In this document: piece by piece, positions 41,010 to 50,988 of the stretch | Layout of the letters: each line of letters opens with the position of its first letter | How positions within the stretch are numbered: the first letter of the stretch is position 1 | Assembly: GCF_000513935.1 (NCBI RefSeq) | Contig: NZ_AZUY01000035.1 | Coordinates: 1 to 64,000, forward strand | Source of the DNA: Mesorhizobium sp. WSM3626 | GTDB taxonomy: Bacteria; Pseudomonadota; Alphaproteobacteria; Rhizobiales; Rhizobiaceae | Length of the DNA: 64,000 nucleotides | Reading direction: 5' to 3' | Program-made: the position numbers and the translations under genes | The notes under the pieces: generated by a model | Databases searched by the model: none | What the model saw: the letters and a program-made list of their open reading frames with translations, nothing else | Told to the model about the DNA's origin: nothing

Positions 41010-41867
41010 CTAGACTCCCAACCGACCGGCGGCGAAACGGTAGAGGCCGAACAACCCGAGCGACAGGGCGATGTTGACGACGGCTATGACGCAGGCAACC
41101 TGGTAGGCCGATTCCTGGATTGCCTTGCCATAGATTAGCAGTGGCAGAGTGATGACGCCCTTGGCGCCGATGAACAGCACGATGCCGAATTCATTGACGG
41201 TCAACAACAGGCAGAGGCTTCCGCCGGCGATGAGCGCCGGAATCGCGGCCGGCAAGATGACCTGGCGAACGATGCGAAACGGGCGCGCGCCATGCACGCT
41301 TGCCGCTTCGATCTGGCCGCGATCGACCAGCGAAAAGGCGGCTAGGAGCGGCCGCAGGATGAAGGGCGTATAGACGGTGACTTCGGCGAGCACCACGCCC
41401 CAGGTCGAATAAAGGAAATCGACCGGCGGCAGCGGCAGCGAGAAGGCCTCCATCAGCCCAGAGTTGAGCATGCCGGCGGAACCGTAGAGGAAGGTGAAGG
41501 CAAGCGTCACCAGGAAGGTCGGAAGAGCGATGAAGGTATCGATCAGCCGGGCGATGAAGCCGCTGCCGGGGAATGGCACGAAGGCAAGGATCAACGCCAG
41601 CACGAGGCCGACAATCAGGCATCCGGCCGTCGCCGTGACCGAGATCGTCACGGTGTTGATCAGCGCGTTGAGGAAGAAGCGCGAATGCAGGACGCGGATG
41701 ATCTCGGCGGCATTGGCGACGCCGCTGTCGTCGAGGAAGGCCTGTCGGGCGATGAGCGCCAGGGGGTAGAAAAACAGCAGCGCCAGCAGGGCCGCCGGCG
41801 GTACGATCCAGAACTTGCCGGGTTCTCTCCTGATCGCCGGCGCGCAAAGTGCGACCGCCTCAGCCAC
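41010..41867 (-). CDS. phnU: 2-aminoethylphosphonate ABC transporter permease (PhnU type)
   Basis: A 285-residue inner-membrane permease. GTG 41867 was chosen: it overlaps the ATPase stop by 8 bp and has GGAAG just upstream, while the longer frame to 41990 lies inside the ATPase gene. Six membrane segments are visible (WIVPPAALLALLFFYPLALI first) and the ATPase-contact loop is IEAASVHGARPFRIVRQVILP. It forms the channel with the PhnV-type permease. Confidence 0.82.
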   Translation of the reverse strand: MAEAVALCAPAIRREPGKFWIVPPAALLALLFFYPLALIARQAFLDDSGVANAAEIIRVLHSRFFLNALINTVTISVTATAGCLIVGLVLALILAFVPFPGSGFIARLIDTFIALPTFLVTLAFTFLYGSAGMLNSGLMEAFSLPLPPVDFLYSTWGVVLAEVTVYTPFILRPLLAAFSLVDRGQIEAASVHGARPFRIVRQVILPAAIPALIAGGSLCLLLTVNEFGIVLFIGAKGVITLPLLIYGKAIQESAYQVACVIAVVNIALSLGLFGLYRFAAGRLGV

Positions 41868-43005
41868 CGGCGTCTTCCGGAAGGAGCGAGGTGTCGGCGG
41901 GCGCGAAGAACAATGGCACCTCGGCGCCGGGTTCAGGCAAGGCGACAGGCAGTTTCGTTGCCGAGACCCGCACCGGCGTACCGTCGACATCGAGCACGAG
42001 GTGGGTGAGTTCGCCCTGCCAGTGCACTTCCCTCAACGTACCGACGATGCGGTTGGTATGCTCGCTGTCGGCGGTCAGGCTGAGATGCTGCGGCCTGATG
42101 CAGAGCAGGCTCCTGTCGCCGGCCTTCTCATCGCGGCCGGCACCTGTCAGCACCGCGTCGCGATGCCTTGCCGTGGCAAAGCCCTTCGACCCGGCAGGCT
42201 CGGCGACCGTCACCGGCAGAAGGTTGGCGCGGCCGAGGAACTCAGCGGTGAAACGGTTTGGCGGGCGACGGTAGAGTTCGGTTGTCGGTCCATGCGAACA
42301 GACCCTGCCGTCGCGCATAATGGCGATCTTGTCGGCAAGCGTCAGCGCTTCGGTCTGGTCATGGGTGACGTAGAGGATCGTCAGGCCAGGCAGGCTGCGG
42401 TGCAGGCGGGCAATCTCCTCGACCATGTTGCGGCGGATCTGCGCGTCGAGCGCCGAAAGCGGCTCATCGAGCAGCAGCACGCGTGGCCGCACGGCCAAAG
42501 CACGCGCAATCGCGACGCGCTGCTGCTGGCCACCCGAAAGCTCGCGGGGATAACGCCGGGCAAAAGTCGCCATGCCGACGGTGGCGAGCGCTTCTTTCAC
42601 CCGTTCGCCAATCAACGCCTTGTCGGCGCCTTGTGCCCTGAGGCCGAAGGCAACGTTGTCCTCGACCCGCATATGCGGAAACAGCGCGTAGTTCTGCACC
42701 ACCATGCCGAGACCGCGCTCGTAGGGTGGCAGATCCGTCACATCGGCCGCGCCGATGCGGATGCGGCCGCTTGCCGGGCGCACGAACCCGGCCACGGCGC
42801 GCAGGGCTGTGGTCTTGCCGGAACCCGAAGGCCCGATCATCGCCAGGATTTCACCCGGCGCAATATCCAGGGTCAGCGGATGCAGGACGACATGTGCGCC
42901 ATAGGCGACGCTGACCTTGTCGAAGTGGACGTTGGAACCGGCGCCGCGAATTTTCGCGGCGTCGATGTCCATGACACTGGTACCAGTAAAGGCGACGGCC
43001 GACAT
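41860..43005 (-). CDS. phnT: 2-aminoethylphosphonate ABC transporter ATP-binding protein (PhnT type)
   Basis: A 381-residue ATPase. ATG 43005 has GGAGGA 7 bases upstream. Walker A is GPSGSGKTT, Q-loop VVQNYALFPHM, signature LSGGQQQRVAIARA, Walker B LLLDEPLSALD and switch His VTHDQ. The C-terminal 110 residues form a TOBE domain (LLCIRPQHLSL). It resembles the spermidine/iron/PhnT group of ATPases. Gene order and the downstream permeases support PhnT. Confidence 0.87.
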   Translation of the reverse strand: MSAVAFTGTSVMDIDAAKIRGAGSNVHFDKVSVAYGAHVVLHPLTLDIAPGEILAMIGPSGSGKTTALRAVAGFVRPASGRIRIGAADVTDLPPYERGLGMVVQNYALFPHMRVEDNVAFGLRAQGADKALIGERVKEALATVGMATFARRYPRELSGGQQQRVAIARALAVRPRVLLLDEPLSALDAQIRRNMVEEIARLHRSLPGLTILYVTHDQTEALTLADKIAIMRDGRVCSHGPTTELYRRPPNRFTAEFLGRANLLPVTVAEPAGSKGFATARHRDAVLTGAGRDEKAGDRSLLCIRPQHLSLTADSEHTNRIVGTLREVHWQGELTHLVLDVDGTPVRVSATKLPVALPEPGAEVPLFFAPADTSLLPEDAGG

Positions 43006-43037
43006 GGCTTGATCCTCCGGATTTTTGCCCCCGGGTG

Positions 43038-44069
43038 TCAGCTTCCGGTCGCCTCGTTCCATTTCTTGACATAGTCGGGAAGCTTGCTCAGCGCTTCGTC
43101 CCAGTTCGGAGCCCAGACGGTCACACCCTTCATGGCCTCCTGCGCTTTGGCGAAGTTGGCGTCATCCGGCTTCACGTCCTTGCGGGCGGGCATACCGAGC
43201 GCTACCGAGCTTATGGTGGACTGGGCTTCCTTGGCGAGCAGGAAGTCGATCAGCTTCCTCCCATTGTCGGCATTGGGTGCGCCAGTGACCAGGCCGATTT
43301 CATAGGGCAGTGCGAAAGTGGAGCGCACACCGTCAGGACCGGCGGGCCAGAACACCTTGATATTCGGGTTGTCGGCCATCTGCGACATGTTCATCTGCAG
43401 ATCGCCGTTGGCGACGTGCAGTTCGCCCTTGTTGACCAGCGCGGTCAGCTTGCCGGTCGAAGCGGACGGGCCGACATTGTTGTCCTGCAGCTTCTTCATG
43501 AACTCGAAGCCTTTGTCCTCGCCGCCGAAGGCATGGATGATCTGCAGCATGACGGCGGTGCCGTCACCGGCCTGGCCCGGCGTGGAATACTGGATCTTGC
43601 CCTTGAACTTCGGATCGAGCAGATCGTTGTAGCTTTTCGGCGCTTCCGAAAGCACGGCGCTGTTGTAGATGAAATTCATGTAGTTGTTGACCAGCGGCCG
43701 GTACTTGTCGGTGCCGCCGTCGATCTGGTCGGCGGCTTGCGGCCTGTAGTCCTGCAGCAAGCCATCGGCGGCCGCGCGCTGGACGAAGGGCGGCAAGGTC
43801 ACCAGCACGTCGGCCTGCGGGTTGGACTTCTCCTTGGCGACACGCTCGACGACACCGCCCGAGCCTGCCTCGATATACTGCACGGTGATGCCGGTGGCCT
43901 TGGTGAAGGCGGCGAATTCGGTCTCGTACCAGCTGCCATTGCCGTCATGCAGGCCGTCGGCGGAATAGATGGTGACAACGCCGTCGGCGAATGCCGGTCC
44001 AACAAGAGCCGAGGACGCCAATAGCGACGCGGCGAAGGCCGTAACGATGGTTGCATTGCGCGATTTCAT
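43038..44069 (-). CDS. phnS: 2-aminoethylphosphonate ABC transporter, periplasmic binding protein (PhnS type)
   Basis: A 343-residue binding protein. ATG 44069 follows GGGGAA and starts a signal peptide ending GPAFADG at about residue 29. [13 protein letters not shown] opens the mature protein; segments such as [21 protein letters not shown] (split near 65), [18 protein letters not shown] and GADGT-like [12 protein letters not shown] are typical of the AEP/iron type. It heads the transport half of the island, with its own 255-bp upstream region after the hydroxyacid dehydrogenase gene, so it may have a separate promoter. Confidence 0.87.
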   Translation of the reverse strand: MKSRNATIVTAFAASLLASSALVGPAFADGVVTIYSADGLHDGNGSWYETEFAAFTKATGITVQYIEAGSGGVVERVAKEKSNPQADVLVTLPPFVQRAAADGLLQDYRPQAADQIDGGTDKYRPLVNNYMNFIYNSAVLSEAPKSYNDLLDPKFKGKIQYSTPGQAGDGTAVMLQIIHAFGGEDKGFEFMKKLQDNNVGPSASTGKLTALVNKGELHVANGDLQMNMSQMADNPNIKVFWPAGPDGVRSTFALPYEIGLVTGAPNADNGRKLIDFLLAKEAQSTISSVALGMPARKDVKPDDANFAKAQEAMKGVTVWAPNWDEALSKLPDYVKKWNEATGS

Positions 44070-44169
44070 GATCAGTTCCCCTGTGATTGATGGCACATTC
44101 TGCGATGCACTAGGACGATCGCGCCGTCGGGACCTTCCGGCCTTGTAGCGCTGGTGGATGTCGTCGTTG

Positions 44170-44175
44170 TGTCAA
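44170..44175 (-). promoter_or_regulatory. Possible -35 element upstream of the phnS-like gene
   Basis: On the minus strand TTGACA stands about 100 bp before the PhnS start. A matching -10 is not clear (TACAAG-like at a suitable distance). It is reported only as a weak promoter candidate within an otherwise empty 255-bp gap with an AT-rich patch at 44196-44225. Confidence 0.25.
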
Positions 44176-44324
44176 CTCTGGGGACTGGCGATCGATAAGT
44201 AAAATCTATTTATTTTATGAGAGCCAAATTTCCTCTGATATTTGTCTTGGAAGTGTCGCATCATTGTCGTGGGTGCGGTCGCGGCTGCGCGGAGTAGACG
44301 ATCTGATTGGAAATATATCCGTTA

Positions 44325-45335
44325 TCAGCCGAATAAGACGCCCGATGTCTGAGCCCGCAAACGCGGATCCTGCGAGCGGATGATCACTGGCCGGCCCTCG
44401 AGGATCTCGAAACAGCGCGCCAGCGTGTCGTCCTCGAGCCTGCGCATCGCCTCATGCGTGAAGAAGGTGAGATGCGGAAAAAGGATCACGTTGTCGCGAT
44501 CGAAAAGCGCGCGCATCGGATGGTCCGACTTGGAGAGCGGCTCCGCCGAATAAACGTCGAGCCCTACGCCACCGATGCGCCCGGCAACGACCGCCTCGAC
44601 AAGCGCCCGCTCATCGATAAGCGCGCCGCGCGAGACGTTGATGATGATGGCGGACGGCTTCAGGCAGGCGAGCTCTGCTTTGCCGATCAGTCCGCGTGTC
44701 TTGTCATTCAGCACACAATGCAGGGAAATGAAGTCGCAGGCCCGCAGCATGGCGCGGAGATTATCGGCCTTCTCGACGCCGGCGGCATGCATGGTTGCGG
44801 CATCGACACCGGGATCAAAACCAAGAACCCGGGCGCGAAATCCCTGCCCGGCCATGCGCGCCATGCTGCGGCCGATCTTGCCGCAGCCGACTAACCCCAG
44901 CGTGGCGCCGGAAATGTCTCGCCCCAGCCAGAGCTGCTCGGGCCAGATCCAGCCGTCGCGCGACATTGCGGACGTAATCGCCGGCAGCCGCTTGGCCAGC
45001 GCGATCATCAGGGCGAAGGCGCCTTCGGCGACGGTTTCCTCGGCATATTCCGGTACGTTGACGACAGGGATGCCGCGCCGCATCGCGGCAGGGATGTCGA
45101 TGGCGTCGACGCCGACGCCATATTTGACGATGCCCTTCAATCTGGAAGCCGCCTCGATCACCCGTGCGGTAATCGGCGTGTAGCACATCAGCAGAAGATC
45201 GGCGTCGGTGACAGCTTGGATCAGGTCAGCTTCGGGAATGCCGTCGGGCAGCGTCACCAGATCGACACCTCTTGCCCGCAGGCCGGCGTCGATCTCTGGA
45301 CACTCAAGTTCCCGATCGGTGCGGATGGCTTTCAC
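44325..45335 (-). CDS. D-2-hydroxyacid dehydrogenase in the phosphonate island
   Basis: A 336-residue NAD-dependent D-isomer 2-hydroxyacid dehydrogenase starting at GTG 45335, 2 bp after the PbfA-like gene. It has the Rossmann loop GLVGCGKIGRSMARMA, FDPGVD after the second strand (Asp, so NAD preference), catalytic Arg in VNVSRGALID, Glu in YSAEPL and His in ILFPHLTFF. Its relatives act on 3-phosphoglycerate, glyoxylate and also phosphite (PtxD). In this operon a phosphonate substrate such as a 1-hydroxyphosphonate or a hydroxyacid from its breakdown is plausible but not shown. Confidence 0.8.
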   Translation of the reverse strand: MKAIRTDRELECPEIDAGLRARGVDLVTLPDGIPEADLIQAVTDADLLLMCYTPITARVIEAASRLKGIVKYGVGVDAIDIPAAMRRGIPVVNVPEYAEETVAEGAFALMIALAKRLPAITSAMSRDGWIWPEQLWLGRDISGATLGLVGCGKIGRSMARMAGQGFRARVLGFDPGVDAATMHAAGVEKADNLRAMLRACDFISLHCVLNDKTRGLIGKAELACLKPSAIIINVSRGALIDERALVEAVVAGRIGGVGLDVYSAEPLSKSDHPMRALFDRDNVILFPHLTFFTHEAMRRLEDDTLARCFEILEGRPVIIRSQDPRLRAQTSGVLFG

Positions 45336-45337
45336 GA

Positions 45338-46699
45338 TCAGGCGGCCAGCACGGCGCGCTCGACACTATCGAGAGCGCGGTCGAGATCAGTCTTCGAAAT
45401 GACCAGCGGCGGCGACAGCGTCAGCACATTGCCCTGGCTGACCTTGAAGCTCAGGCCCTGCTCCAGGCAGGTATAGAAGACCCTCTCGGCGAGATCGCGC
45501 GCGGGCTGGCGCGTAATGCGGTCCTCGACCAGTTCGACACCGACCATGAGCCCCCTGCCCCTGACGTCGCCGACATGGGGCGAGCGTGTCATCAGGTCTT
45601 GCATGCGTCCCAGCATATGTTGGCCAAGCTCGGCCGAACGATCGACCAGTCCTTCCTCCAGGATGATGTCGATCGTCGTCAGCGCCGCGCGCGTCGTCAC
45701 CGGGTTCTTCTCATGGGTGTAGTGACCGATGGCAAAGCCGCCGGTGACGTCGAGGTCGCGGCGCGCGATGACGGCGGCGATCGGCAGGATGCCGCCGCCG
45801 AGAGACTTGCCGAGAACGACGATGTCGGGCGTTACGCCATCATGCTCGTGGGCAAAGAACTTTCCGGTCTTGCCAAGGCCGGTCGGGATCTCATCGAAGA
45901 TCAGCAGTGTGCCGTGCCGGTCGCAGGCCTCGCGTACCCGTTTCCAGAAGCCGGGCGGCGGCGGGTTGGGCGTCGCCCGCATCGGCTCGGCGACGACCGC
46001 CGCCACGTCCTGTTCGCGGCCGAGCACGTAAGCGAGCATGTTGGCGCAGGCGAGCCCGGATGCTTCCAGCGAATCGTGGCCGTACGGGCACCGATAGCCG
46101 TCCCAGGGCGCGACGTGCTCGGTGCCGGTCATCATGGGTCCGGCGATGTGGGAGCGGAAGGTCGCCTCGCCGCCGACACTCGCCGCCCCGAAGCCGGCGC
46201 CGTGAAAGGCATCCCAGAACGATACTGTCTTGAAGCGGCCAGTCGCGGCGCGCGCGATCTTCAGCGCCACCTCAATGGCGTCCGAGCCGCCAGTAGTGAA
46301 CAGCACCTTGCCGAGATCACCGGGCGCAAGTGCTGCCAGCTTTTCGGCCAAGTCGACAGCGGGCTCGCAGGTGAAGCGGCGCGGCGCGAAGCAGAGCTCG
46401 TCGAGCTGCTTCTTGATCGCGGCGACCAACCTTGGATGGCCGTAACCAAGGTGATGCACGCTGTTGCCGTGGAAATCCATGAAGCGGCGGCCGGCGGTGT
46501 CCTCGATCCAGATGCCTTCAGCCTTGGCGATCGTCGACAGGCAGGGACTGGACAGGCTCTGATGCATGAAGGCGGCAGCATCGCGATCGAGCAGGCGACG
46601 GATCCGCGGATCGTCCTGGCTTGCGTCCCAGCGGCCGCGCGCCGCTGTGGTGTTGGAATCGCCCTCGGTATGCACAAGCTCAGATATCGTGGCCATCAT
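45338..46699 (-). CDS. pbfA: PbfA-like PLP lyase for (R)-1-hydroxy-2-aminoethylphosphonate
   Basis: A 453-residue class III aminotransferase-fold enzyme with PLP Lys K298 in VVLGKSLGGGILP and the pyridine-binding Asp D269 in LLIFDEIPTG. The N-terminal segment (RGRWDA, FMHQSLSSPCL, FMDFHGNSVHHLGYGHPR) resembles the group found in 2-aminoethylphosphonate clusters, of which PbfA is an ammonia-lyase forming phosphonoacetaldehyde. The next gene upstream codes for phosphonoacetaldehyde dehydrogenase, which would use this product. A general ornithine or acetylornithine aminotransferase is the main alternative. Two adjacent ATGs stand at the start; no clear ribosome site separates them. Confidence 0.75.
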   Translation of the reverse strand: MMATISELVHTEGDSNTTAARGRWDASQDDPRIRRLLDRDAAAFMHQSLSSPCLSTIAKAEGIWIEDTAGRRFMDFHGNSVHHLGYGHPRLVAAIKKQLDELCFAPRRFTCEPAVDLAEKLAALAPGDLGKVLFTTGGSDAIEVALKIARAATGRFKTVSFWDAFHGAGFGAASVGGEATFRSHIAGPMMTGTEHVAPWDGYRCPYGHDSLEASGLACANMLAYVLGREQDVAAVVAEPMRATPNPPPPGFWKRVREACDRHGTLLIFDEIPTGLGKTGKFFAHEHDGVTPDIVVLGKSLGGGILPIAAVIARRDLDVTGGFAIGHYTHEKNPVTTRAALTTIDIILEEGLVDRSAELGQHMLGRMQDLMTRSPHVGDVRGRGLMVGVELVEDRITRQPARDLAERVFYTCLEQGLSFKVSQGNVLTLSPPLVISKTDLDRALDSVERAVLAA

Positions 46700-46768
46700 G
46701 GTCTCCGCAACGCGAATGAGGGAGCGTGAAATGCCCCCTCGGTTGGTCTGCCGGTTGCTATGGTCCGG

Positions 46769-48226
46769 TCAGGACCAGGGCAGCGAAAATGTCTTCACAT
46801 TGGTGTAGCTCTTCATCGCTTCGACGACGCCTTCCTTGTAGCCATTGCCGCTGTCCTTGATGCCGCCGAACGGCGACATCTCGATGCGGTAGCCCGGCAC
46901 TTCCCAGATGTTGACCGTGCCGACCTGTAGACCGGCGATGTATTTCTGCATACGGGGGAAGGAATTGGTGCAGACGCCCGACGACAGGCCGAAGGCGGTC
47001 GAGTTGGAGAGTGCGATCAGCGCCTCGTCATCGTCCGGCGCGCGCACGATCGGAATGATCGGTCCGAAGGTTTCTTCCATCACCAGTTCGGATTTGTGCA
47101 GAACGCGATCGACGACGATCGGCGGCAGCAGCGCGCCTTGCCGGCCCGGATTGTAGAGAATGTCGGCGCCCTGCTCGGCGGCCATATGGACACGCGCCTC
47201 GAACAGCGCCGCCGCCTTCTCATGCACGACAGTGCCGAGGTCGGTCGAACGATCCATCGGGTCGCCGAAACGGATCTTCTTCGCCCGCTCAAGCACCAGC
47301 GGCACAAAGCGATCGGCGACGCTTTCCTGGACGAGGATGCGCTTGACCGCGGTGCAGCGCTGGCCGGAGTTTTTCGTGGCACCCGCAACGGCGAGATCGG
47401 CTGCCTTGGCCAGATCGGCGTCGGAGAGGTCGTTGAGGACAATCAGCGGATCGTTGCCGCCGAGTTCGAGCACCTGACGCTTGTAGCCGGCCGTGCGGGC
47501 GATCATCTTGCCTACCGGCACACCACCGGTGAAGGTGATCAGGTCGATATTCTCGTTGGTGATCATCTCGTTGCCAATGTCGGCCGGCCAGCCGGTCACC
47601 ACCGACAGCATTTCCGGCGGCAGGCCGGCTTCGTAGAGGATGTCGGCCAACAGCAGCGCCGTCATCGGCGTCAGCTCGGTCGGCTTCACCACCACGCAAT
47701 TGTTGGTGGCAATCGCCGGCGCCACCTTGTGCGAGACCATGTTGAGCGGATGGTTGAAGGGCGTGATCGCCGAGATCGCCTTCAGCGGCTCACGGGTGGT
47801 GAAGATCTTGCGCGCCTTGCCATGCGGGGTGAGATCGCAGGAGAATATCTGGCCGTCATCCTGGATGCACATTTGCGCCGACAGCGTGAAAACGTCATAG
47901 GCGCGGCCGACTTCATAGAGCGAGTCGGTCTTGGAGATGCCGAGTTCCAGCGTGATGAGATCGGATATTTCTTCCCGGCGCGACGCCAGCGCTTCAGCTG
48001 TACGGAACAGTATCTGCTGGCGCTCGTAGCGGGTCAGTTTGGACTTATAGCCGGCAGCGATCTCGAACGCCTGGCGCGCATGCTCGGCGCGGCCAGCCGG
48101 CACTGTCCCGATTACGGTGTCGTTCCAGGGGTAGCGCACCTCGACGACGCCGTCGGCATCGACTTCCTTGCCGGCGATGCGCATCGGCTCGTGGCGAACT
48201 TTGATGGCAGGGTCAAGCTTGGTCAT
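46769..48226 (-). CDS. phnY: Phosphonoacetaldehyde dehydrogenase
   Basis: A 485-residue aldehyde dehydrogenase; ATG 48226 has GGAGCAGAG upstream, and the longer frame runs into an intergenic repeat. Catalytic Cys is in [11 protein letters not shown], general-base Glu in VLELGGNDP, cofactor segments ITPFNHPLN and [10 protein letters not shown]. PhnY oxidises phosphonoacetaldehyde to phosphonoacetate with NAD, feeding PhnA. The gene lies between the PbfA-like lyase and PhnA, the known phnWAY arrangement. Other aldehyde dehydrogenases such as glyceraldehyde 3-phosphate types are similar, so context matters. Confidence 0.87.
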   Translation of the reverse strand: MTKLDPAIKVRHEPMRIAGKEVDADGVVEVRYPWNDTVIGTVPAGRAEHARQAFEIAAGYKSKLTRYERQQILFRTAEALASRREEISDLITLELGISKTDSLYEVGRAYDVFTLSAQMCIQDDGQIFSCDLTPHGKARKIFTTREPLKAISAITPFNHPLNMVSHKVAPAIATNNCVVVKPTELTPMTALLLADILYEAGLPPEMLSVVTGWPADIGNEMITNENIDLITFTGGVPVGKMIARTAGYKRQVLELGGNDPLIVLNDLSDADLAKAADLAVAGATKNSGQRCTAVKRILVQESVADRFVPLVLERAKKIRFGDPMDRSTDLGTVVHEKAAALFEARVHMAAEQGADILYNPGRQGALLPPIVVDRVLHKSELVMEETFGPIIPIVRAPDDDEALIALSNSTAFGLSSGVCTNSFPRMQKYIAGLQVGTVNIWEVPGYRIEMSPFGGIKDSGNGYKEGVVEAMKSYTNVKTFSLPWS

Positions 48227-48269
48227 GTGCTCTGCTCCAGCAGATTCTTGGACGCGGCGCGGCGGAGGA

Positions 48270-48356
48270 TCGACCCCCACTCGGGCCCTTCGGGCCACTT
48301 CTCCCCCGATCGACGGGGGAGAGGTGCCGAGCGAAGCGAGGCGGAGTGGAGGTCGA
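48270..48356. repeat. Rhizobial-type palindromic intergenic repeat between phnA and phnY
   Basis: The element has nested palindromes: an outer pair (TCGACC...CCACTC near 48270-48282 with GAGTGG...GGTCGA near 48345-48356), CGGGCCCTTCGGGCC, a central TCTCCCCCG/CGGGGGAGA pair and GCCGAGCGAAGCGAGGC. Its layout matches the mosaic RIME/REP-like repeats that are common between genes in Mesorhizobium, Rhizobium and Sinorhizobium. Here it sits inside an operon and may affect mRNA stability between phnA and phnY. Confidence 0.7.
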
Positions 48357-48365
48357 CAGTGGCAC

Positions 48366-49625
48366 TCAGCCCGCCAGCGCCGCCGCCATGGTGGCGTAGT
48401 AGAAGGCATCGAAGTTGCGCAAGATCGGTTCGTTCGGCAGGTCCGGCAGCACGCGATTGACGATGAAAGGCACTTCCTGCTCAGTCAGGCCGCCATGGGA
48501 GCGTAGCGGTTCGTTGAGCGCCGCCAGATCATGGCGGTGTTCACTGGTGCCGATCGTCCTGTTTTCAGTCGAGATCAGCACGATGTCGCCGATCCGGTCG
48601 ACCGGCAGTTCGAAGCGCTCGCAGGCCGTCGGGCTGTCGACGACCAGCATGATGCCGTCGACCTTGGCCAGCCGCGCCATGATGCCGGCCTGATCGGCGC
48701 CATCAGGCAGATAGGCGGTGGCAAACGAGCCAAGCGCGCCGTGATGCACGACATAGGGATCGGTGATCGGCAGGATGACGCGCGCGGCGTCCTTGCCCAG
48801 CCACTCATCGAGCAGGTCCTGGACATACACAACGTCGGGCGAACCGTCCGCCTTGTGCTTGGGCTTCATGCCGTGGTCGGCGGTAACGACGATCGCAGCG
48901 CCCAGCGCATCAAGCTCGGTCAGGTACTTGTCGAACATCTCGTAGAAGGCGTTGGCCTGCGGCACGCCGGGCGCGTATTTGTGCTGCACATAGTCGGTGG
49001 TCGTCAGGTACATGATGTCGGGGCGGAACTCCTTCAGCAACTGGACGCCGGCGGCGAAGACGAATTCCGACAGTTCGGCCGAATAAACCTCCGGCACCGG
49101 CAGCCCGAAATGCTTCGACGCATTGTCGATGCCGTGCTCGGCCTTGGTGGTGGTGTCCGACTTTTCGGCCGAGAAACACAGCGCCCGGCCTTCATCGAAA
49201 GCAAGCCCCTTGCCGAGCAGCGCACGCAGCTTGTCTTTGGCGGTGACCACCGCCACCTTGGCGCCGGCATCGTAGAAGGCCTGGAAAATGGTCGGCGCAC
49301 GCAGGAAGCGCGGGTCGTTCATCATCACTTCCTTGCCGGTCTCGCGCTCGTAGAGATAGTTGCCGCAGATGCCGTGCACTGATGGCGGGCGGCCGGTGGC
49401 GATCGACAGATTGTTGGGATTGGTGAAGCTCGGGATGACCGAGTGTGCAAAGCGCACCGTGCCCTTCTCCTTGATCCTGACTAGGGCCGGCATCAGCCCG
49501 GCATGGATTGCCTCGTCGAGATAGGCTGGCTCGCAGCCGTCAAGGCAGATGGCGATGGCCGGCACGCGCGGCCAGGCGTAGGTGCGGCCATTGACAGCGA
49601 CATTGATGGGAGACATCTGGTTCAT
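48366..49625 (-). CDS. phnA: Phosphonoacetate hydrolase
   Basis: A 419-residue alkaline-phosphatase-superfamily zinc enzyme that splits phosphonoacetate into acetate and phosphate. D29 in [10 protein letters not shown] and the nucleophile T68 in [10 protein letters not shown] are in place; further metal ligands are in [25 protein letters not shown] and SHGGLTEQ. Length fits characterised PhnA. It follows PhnW by 23 bp on the same strand. It is the step that releases phosphate, which links it to the Na/Pi transporter upstream. Confidence 0.93.
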   Translation of the reverse strand: MNQMSPINVAVNGRTYAWPRVPAIAICLDGCEPAYLDEAIHAGLMPALVRIKEKGTVRFAHSVIPSFTNPNNLSIATGRPPSVHGICGNYLYERETGKEVMMNDPRFLRAPTIFQAFYDAGAKVAVVTAKDKLRALLGKGLAFDEGRALCFSAEKSDTTTKAEHGIDNASKHFGLPVPEVYSAELSEFVFAAGVQLLKEFRPDIMYLTTTDYVQHKYAPGVPQANAFYEMFDKYLTELDALGAAIVVTADHGMKPKHKADGSPDVVYVQDLLDEWLGKDAARVILPITDPYVVHHGALGSFATAYLPDGADQAGIMARLAKVDGIMLVVDSPTACERFELPVDRIGDIVLISTENRTIGTSEHRHDLAALNEPLRSHGGLTEQEVPFIVNRVLPDLPNEPILRNFDAFYYATMAAALAG

Positions 49626-49648
49626 CGAAATCCTCGAAATCTGCCGCT

Positions 49649-50848
49649 TCAGGCGGCGAGTTTGGCGCGCTCGGCGATTGCCGCGGCGGGTGGAGCGGCG
49701 GTGTCGACGCCCATTTCATTCAACGAGAAAGCCGCCGCCTCGACGACGCGGCGCATGACATGTTCGTCCATCTGGCCGATGCAGCCGACGCGGAAGCTAT
49801 CGACGGCGGTCAGCTTGCCTGGATAAATGATGAAGCCCTTGTCCTTCATCAGGTCGTAGAACCGATCGAAGGCGAAGTTGGCGTGGGCCGGGTTGAAGAA
49901 GGTGACAATGATCGGCGACAGCCAGCGATCTTTCAGCAATGTCTCAAAACCGAGCTCACGCATGCCGGCCACCATGACGTCGCGGTTCCTGGTGTAGCGG
50001 GCGCCACGGCCGGCAACGCCGCCCTCGCCCTCGTGCTGGCGCAACGCTTCGAGGAAGGCGGCGACCACATGCGTCGGCGGCGTGTAGCGCCACTGGCCTG
50101 TCTTGTTCATGTGCGCCCACTGCGCGTGGACGTCGAGTGACAGCGAGTGGCTGCGGCCCTTGGCGGCCTCGAACTCGCTCTTGCGGGCGATGATGAAGCC
50201 GAAGCCCGGCACGCCCTCGATGCATTTGTTGGCGGACGAGACCATCGCCTCGTAACGGATCTCGTTAACGTCGAGTGGGATGGCACCGAAGGCGCTCATG
50301 GAATCAACCAGCAGCTTGCGGCCCTTGGCGTATACGACTTCAGCAATCTCGGCGACGGGATTGAGGATGCCGGAACTTGTCTCGCAATGGATCGCGATCA
50401 CATGCGTGATGGCGCCGTCGGCCTCAAGTGCTGCCGCCACTTCGTCGCCGCGCGGTGGCAGGTAGTCGCCCTTGTCGATCAGCGTGTAGGCTCGGCCGAG
50501 ATACTGCATGGTCTGCGCGGCGCGCAGGCCATAGGCGCCGTTGGCCAGAACCAGAACCTTGCCGTCCCTGGGCACGAACGAACCCAGCATCGCTTCGACG
50601 CAGAAGGAACCGCTGCCTTGCATCGGCACGCAATCGAACTCGCCACGCGCATCGCCGGTCAGCGCCAACAAGCGGCGGCGCATGTCTGATGTCATGGCGC
50701 GGAAGTCGCCGTCCCAGGACCCCCAGTCCCGCAGCATAGCCTGTTTGACCGAATAAGCCGTGGTGAGCGGTCCCGGGGTGAGCAGATACGGCTCACCCAG
50801 CGCCGGGCTGGCCAGCGGCTCCGCGGCAAATTTCGTCTCGGCGAGCAT
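49649..50848 (-). CDS. phnW: 2-aminoethylphosphonate:pyruvate aminotransferase
   Basis: A 399-residue PLP aminotransferase of class V. ATG 50848 has GGAGG 5 bases upstream; the 29 residues of the longer frame lie over the promoter. The PLP Lys is K208 in SSANKCIEGVPGFGF, with YLLTPGPLTT at the N terminus and MQGSGSFCVEAML binding the phosphate of PLP. It converts 2-aminoethylphosphonate and pyruvate to phosphonoacetaldehyde and alanine, the entry step for PhnY and PhnA. First gene of the catabolic operon, preceded by an AT-rich stretch with a TTAC/GTAA palindrome. Confidence 0.93.
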   Translation of the reverse strand: MLAETKFAAEPLASPALGEPYLLTPGPLTTAYSVKQAMLRDWGSWDGDFRAMTSDMRRRLLALTGDARGEFDCVPMQGSGSFCVEAMLGSFVPRDGKVLVLANGAYGLRAAQTMQYLGRAYTLIDKGDYLPPRGDEVAAALEADGAITHVIAIHCETSSGILNPVAEIAEVVYAKGRKLLVDSMSAFGAIPLDVNEIRYEAMVSSANKCIEGVPGFGFIIARKSEFEAAKGRSHSLSLDVHAQWAHMNKTGQWRYTPPTHVVAAFLEALRQHEGEGGVAGRGARYTRNRDVMVAGMRELGFETLLKDRWLSPIIVTFFNPAHANFAFDRFYDLMKDKGFIIYPGKLTAVDSFRVGCIGQMDEHVMRRVVEAAAFSLNEMGVDTAAPPAAAIAERAKLAA

Positions 50849-50943
50849 ATTGTCCTCCGCAAGATCTGCTTTTCGATGTCGCCTAATTCTTGGTCCGAAC
50901 GATATATTTGTAAAATCGTTATTTTGTATCGACATATCGATTA

Positions 50944-50955
50944 TTACGATGGTAA
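50944..50955. promoter_or_regulatory. TTAC-N4-GTAA palindrome upstream of phnW
   Basis: TTAC (50944-50947) and GTAA (50952-50955) form a short palindrome 96 bp before the phnW start, next to an AT-rich stretch (50900-50945) that could hold the promoter. The same half-sites, eleven bases apart, occur before the LysR gene at 52794-52812. It may be a binding site for that LysR regulator. Confidence 0.4.
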
Positions 50956-50988
50956 CAATTGCAGCTCGCGAGCGGCGAATGCCTCCCG

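Noticed and set aside
45338..46699. General ornithine/acetylornithine aminotransferase
   Set aside because: The N-terminal motifs and the position inside a phnWAY operon fit PbfA better, though this remains to be tested.
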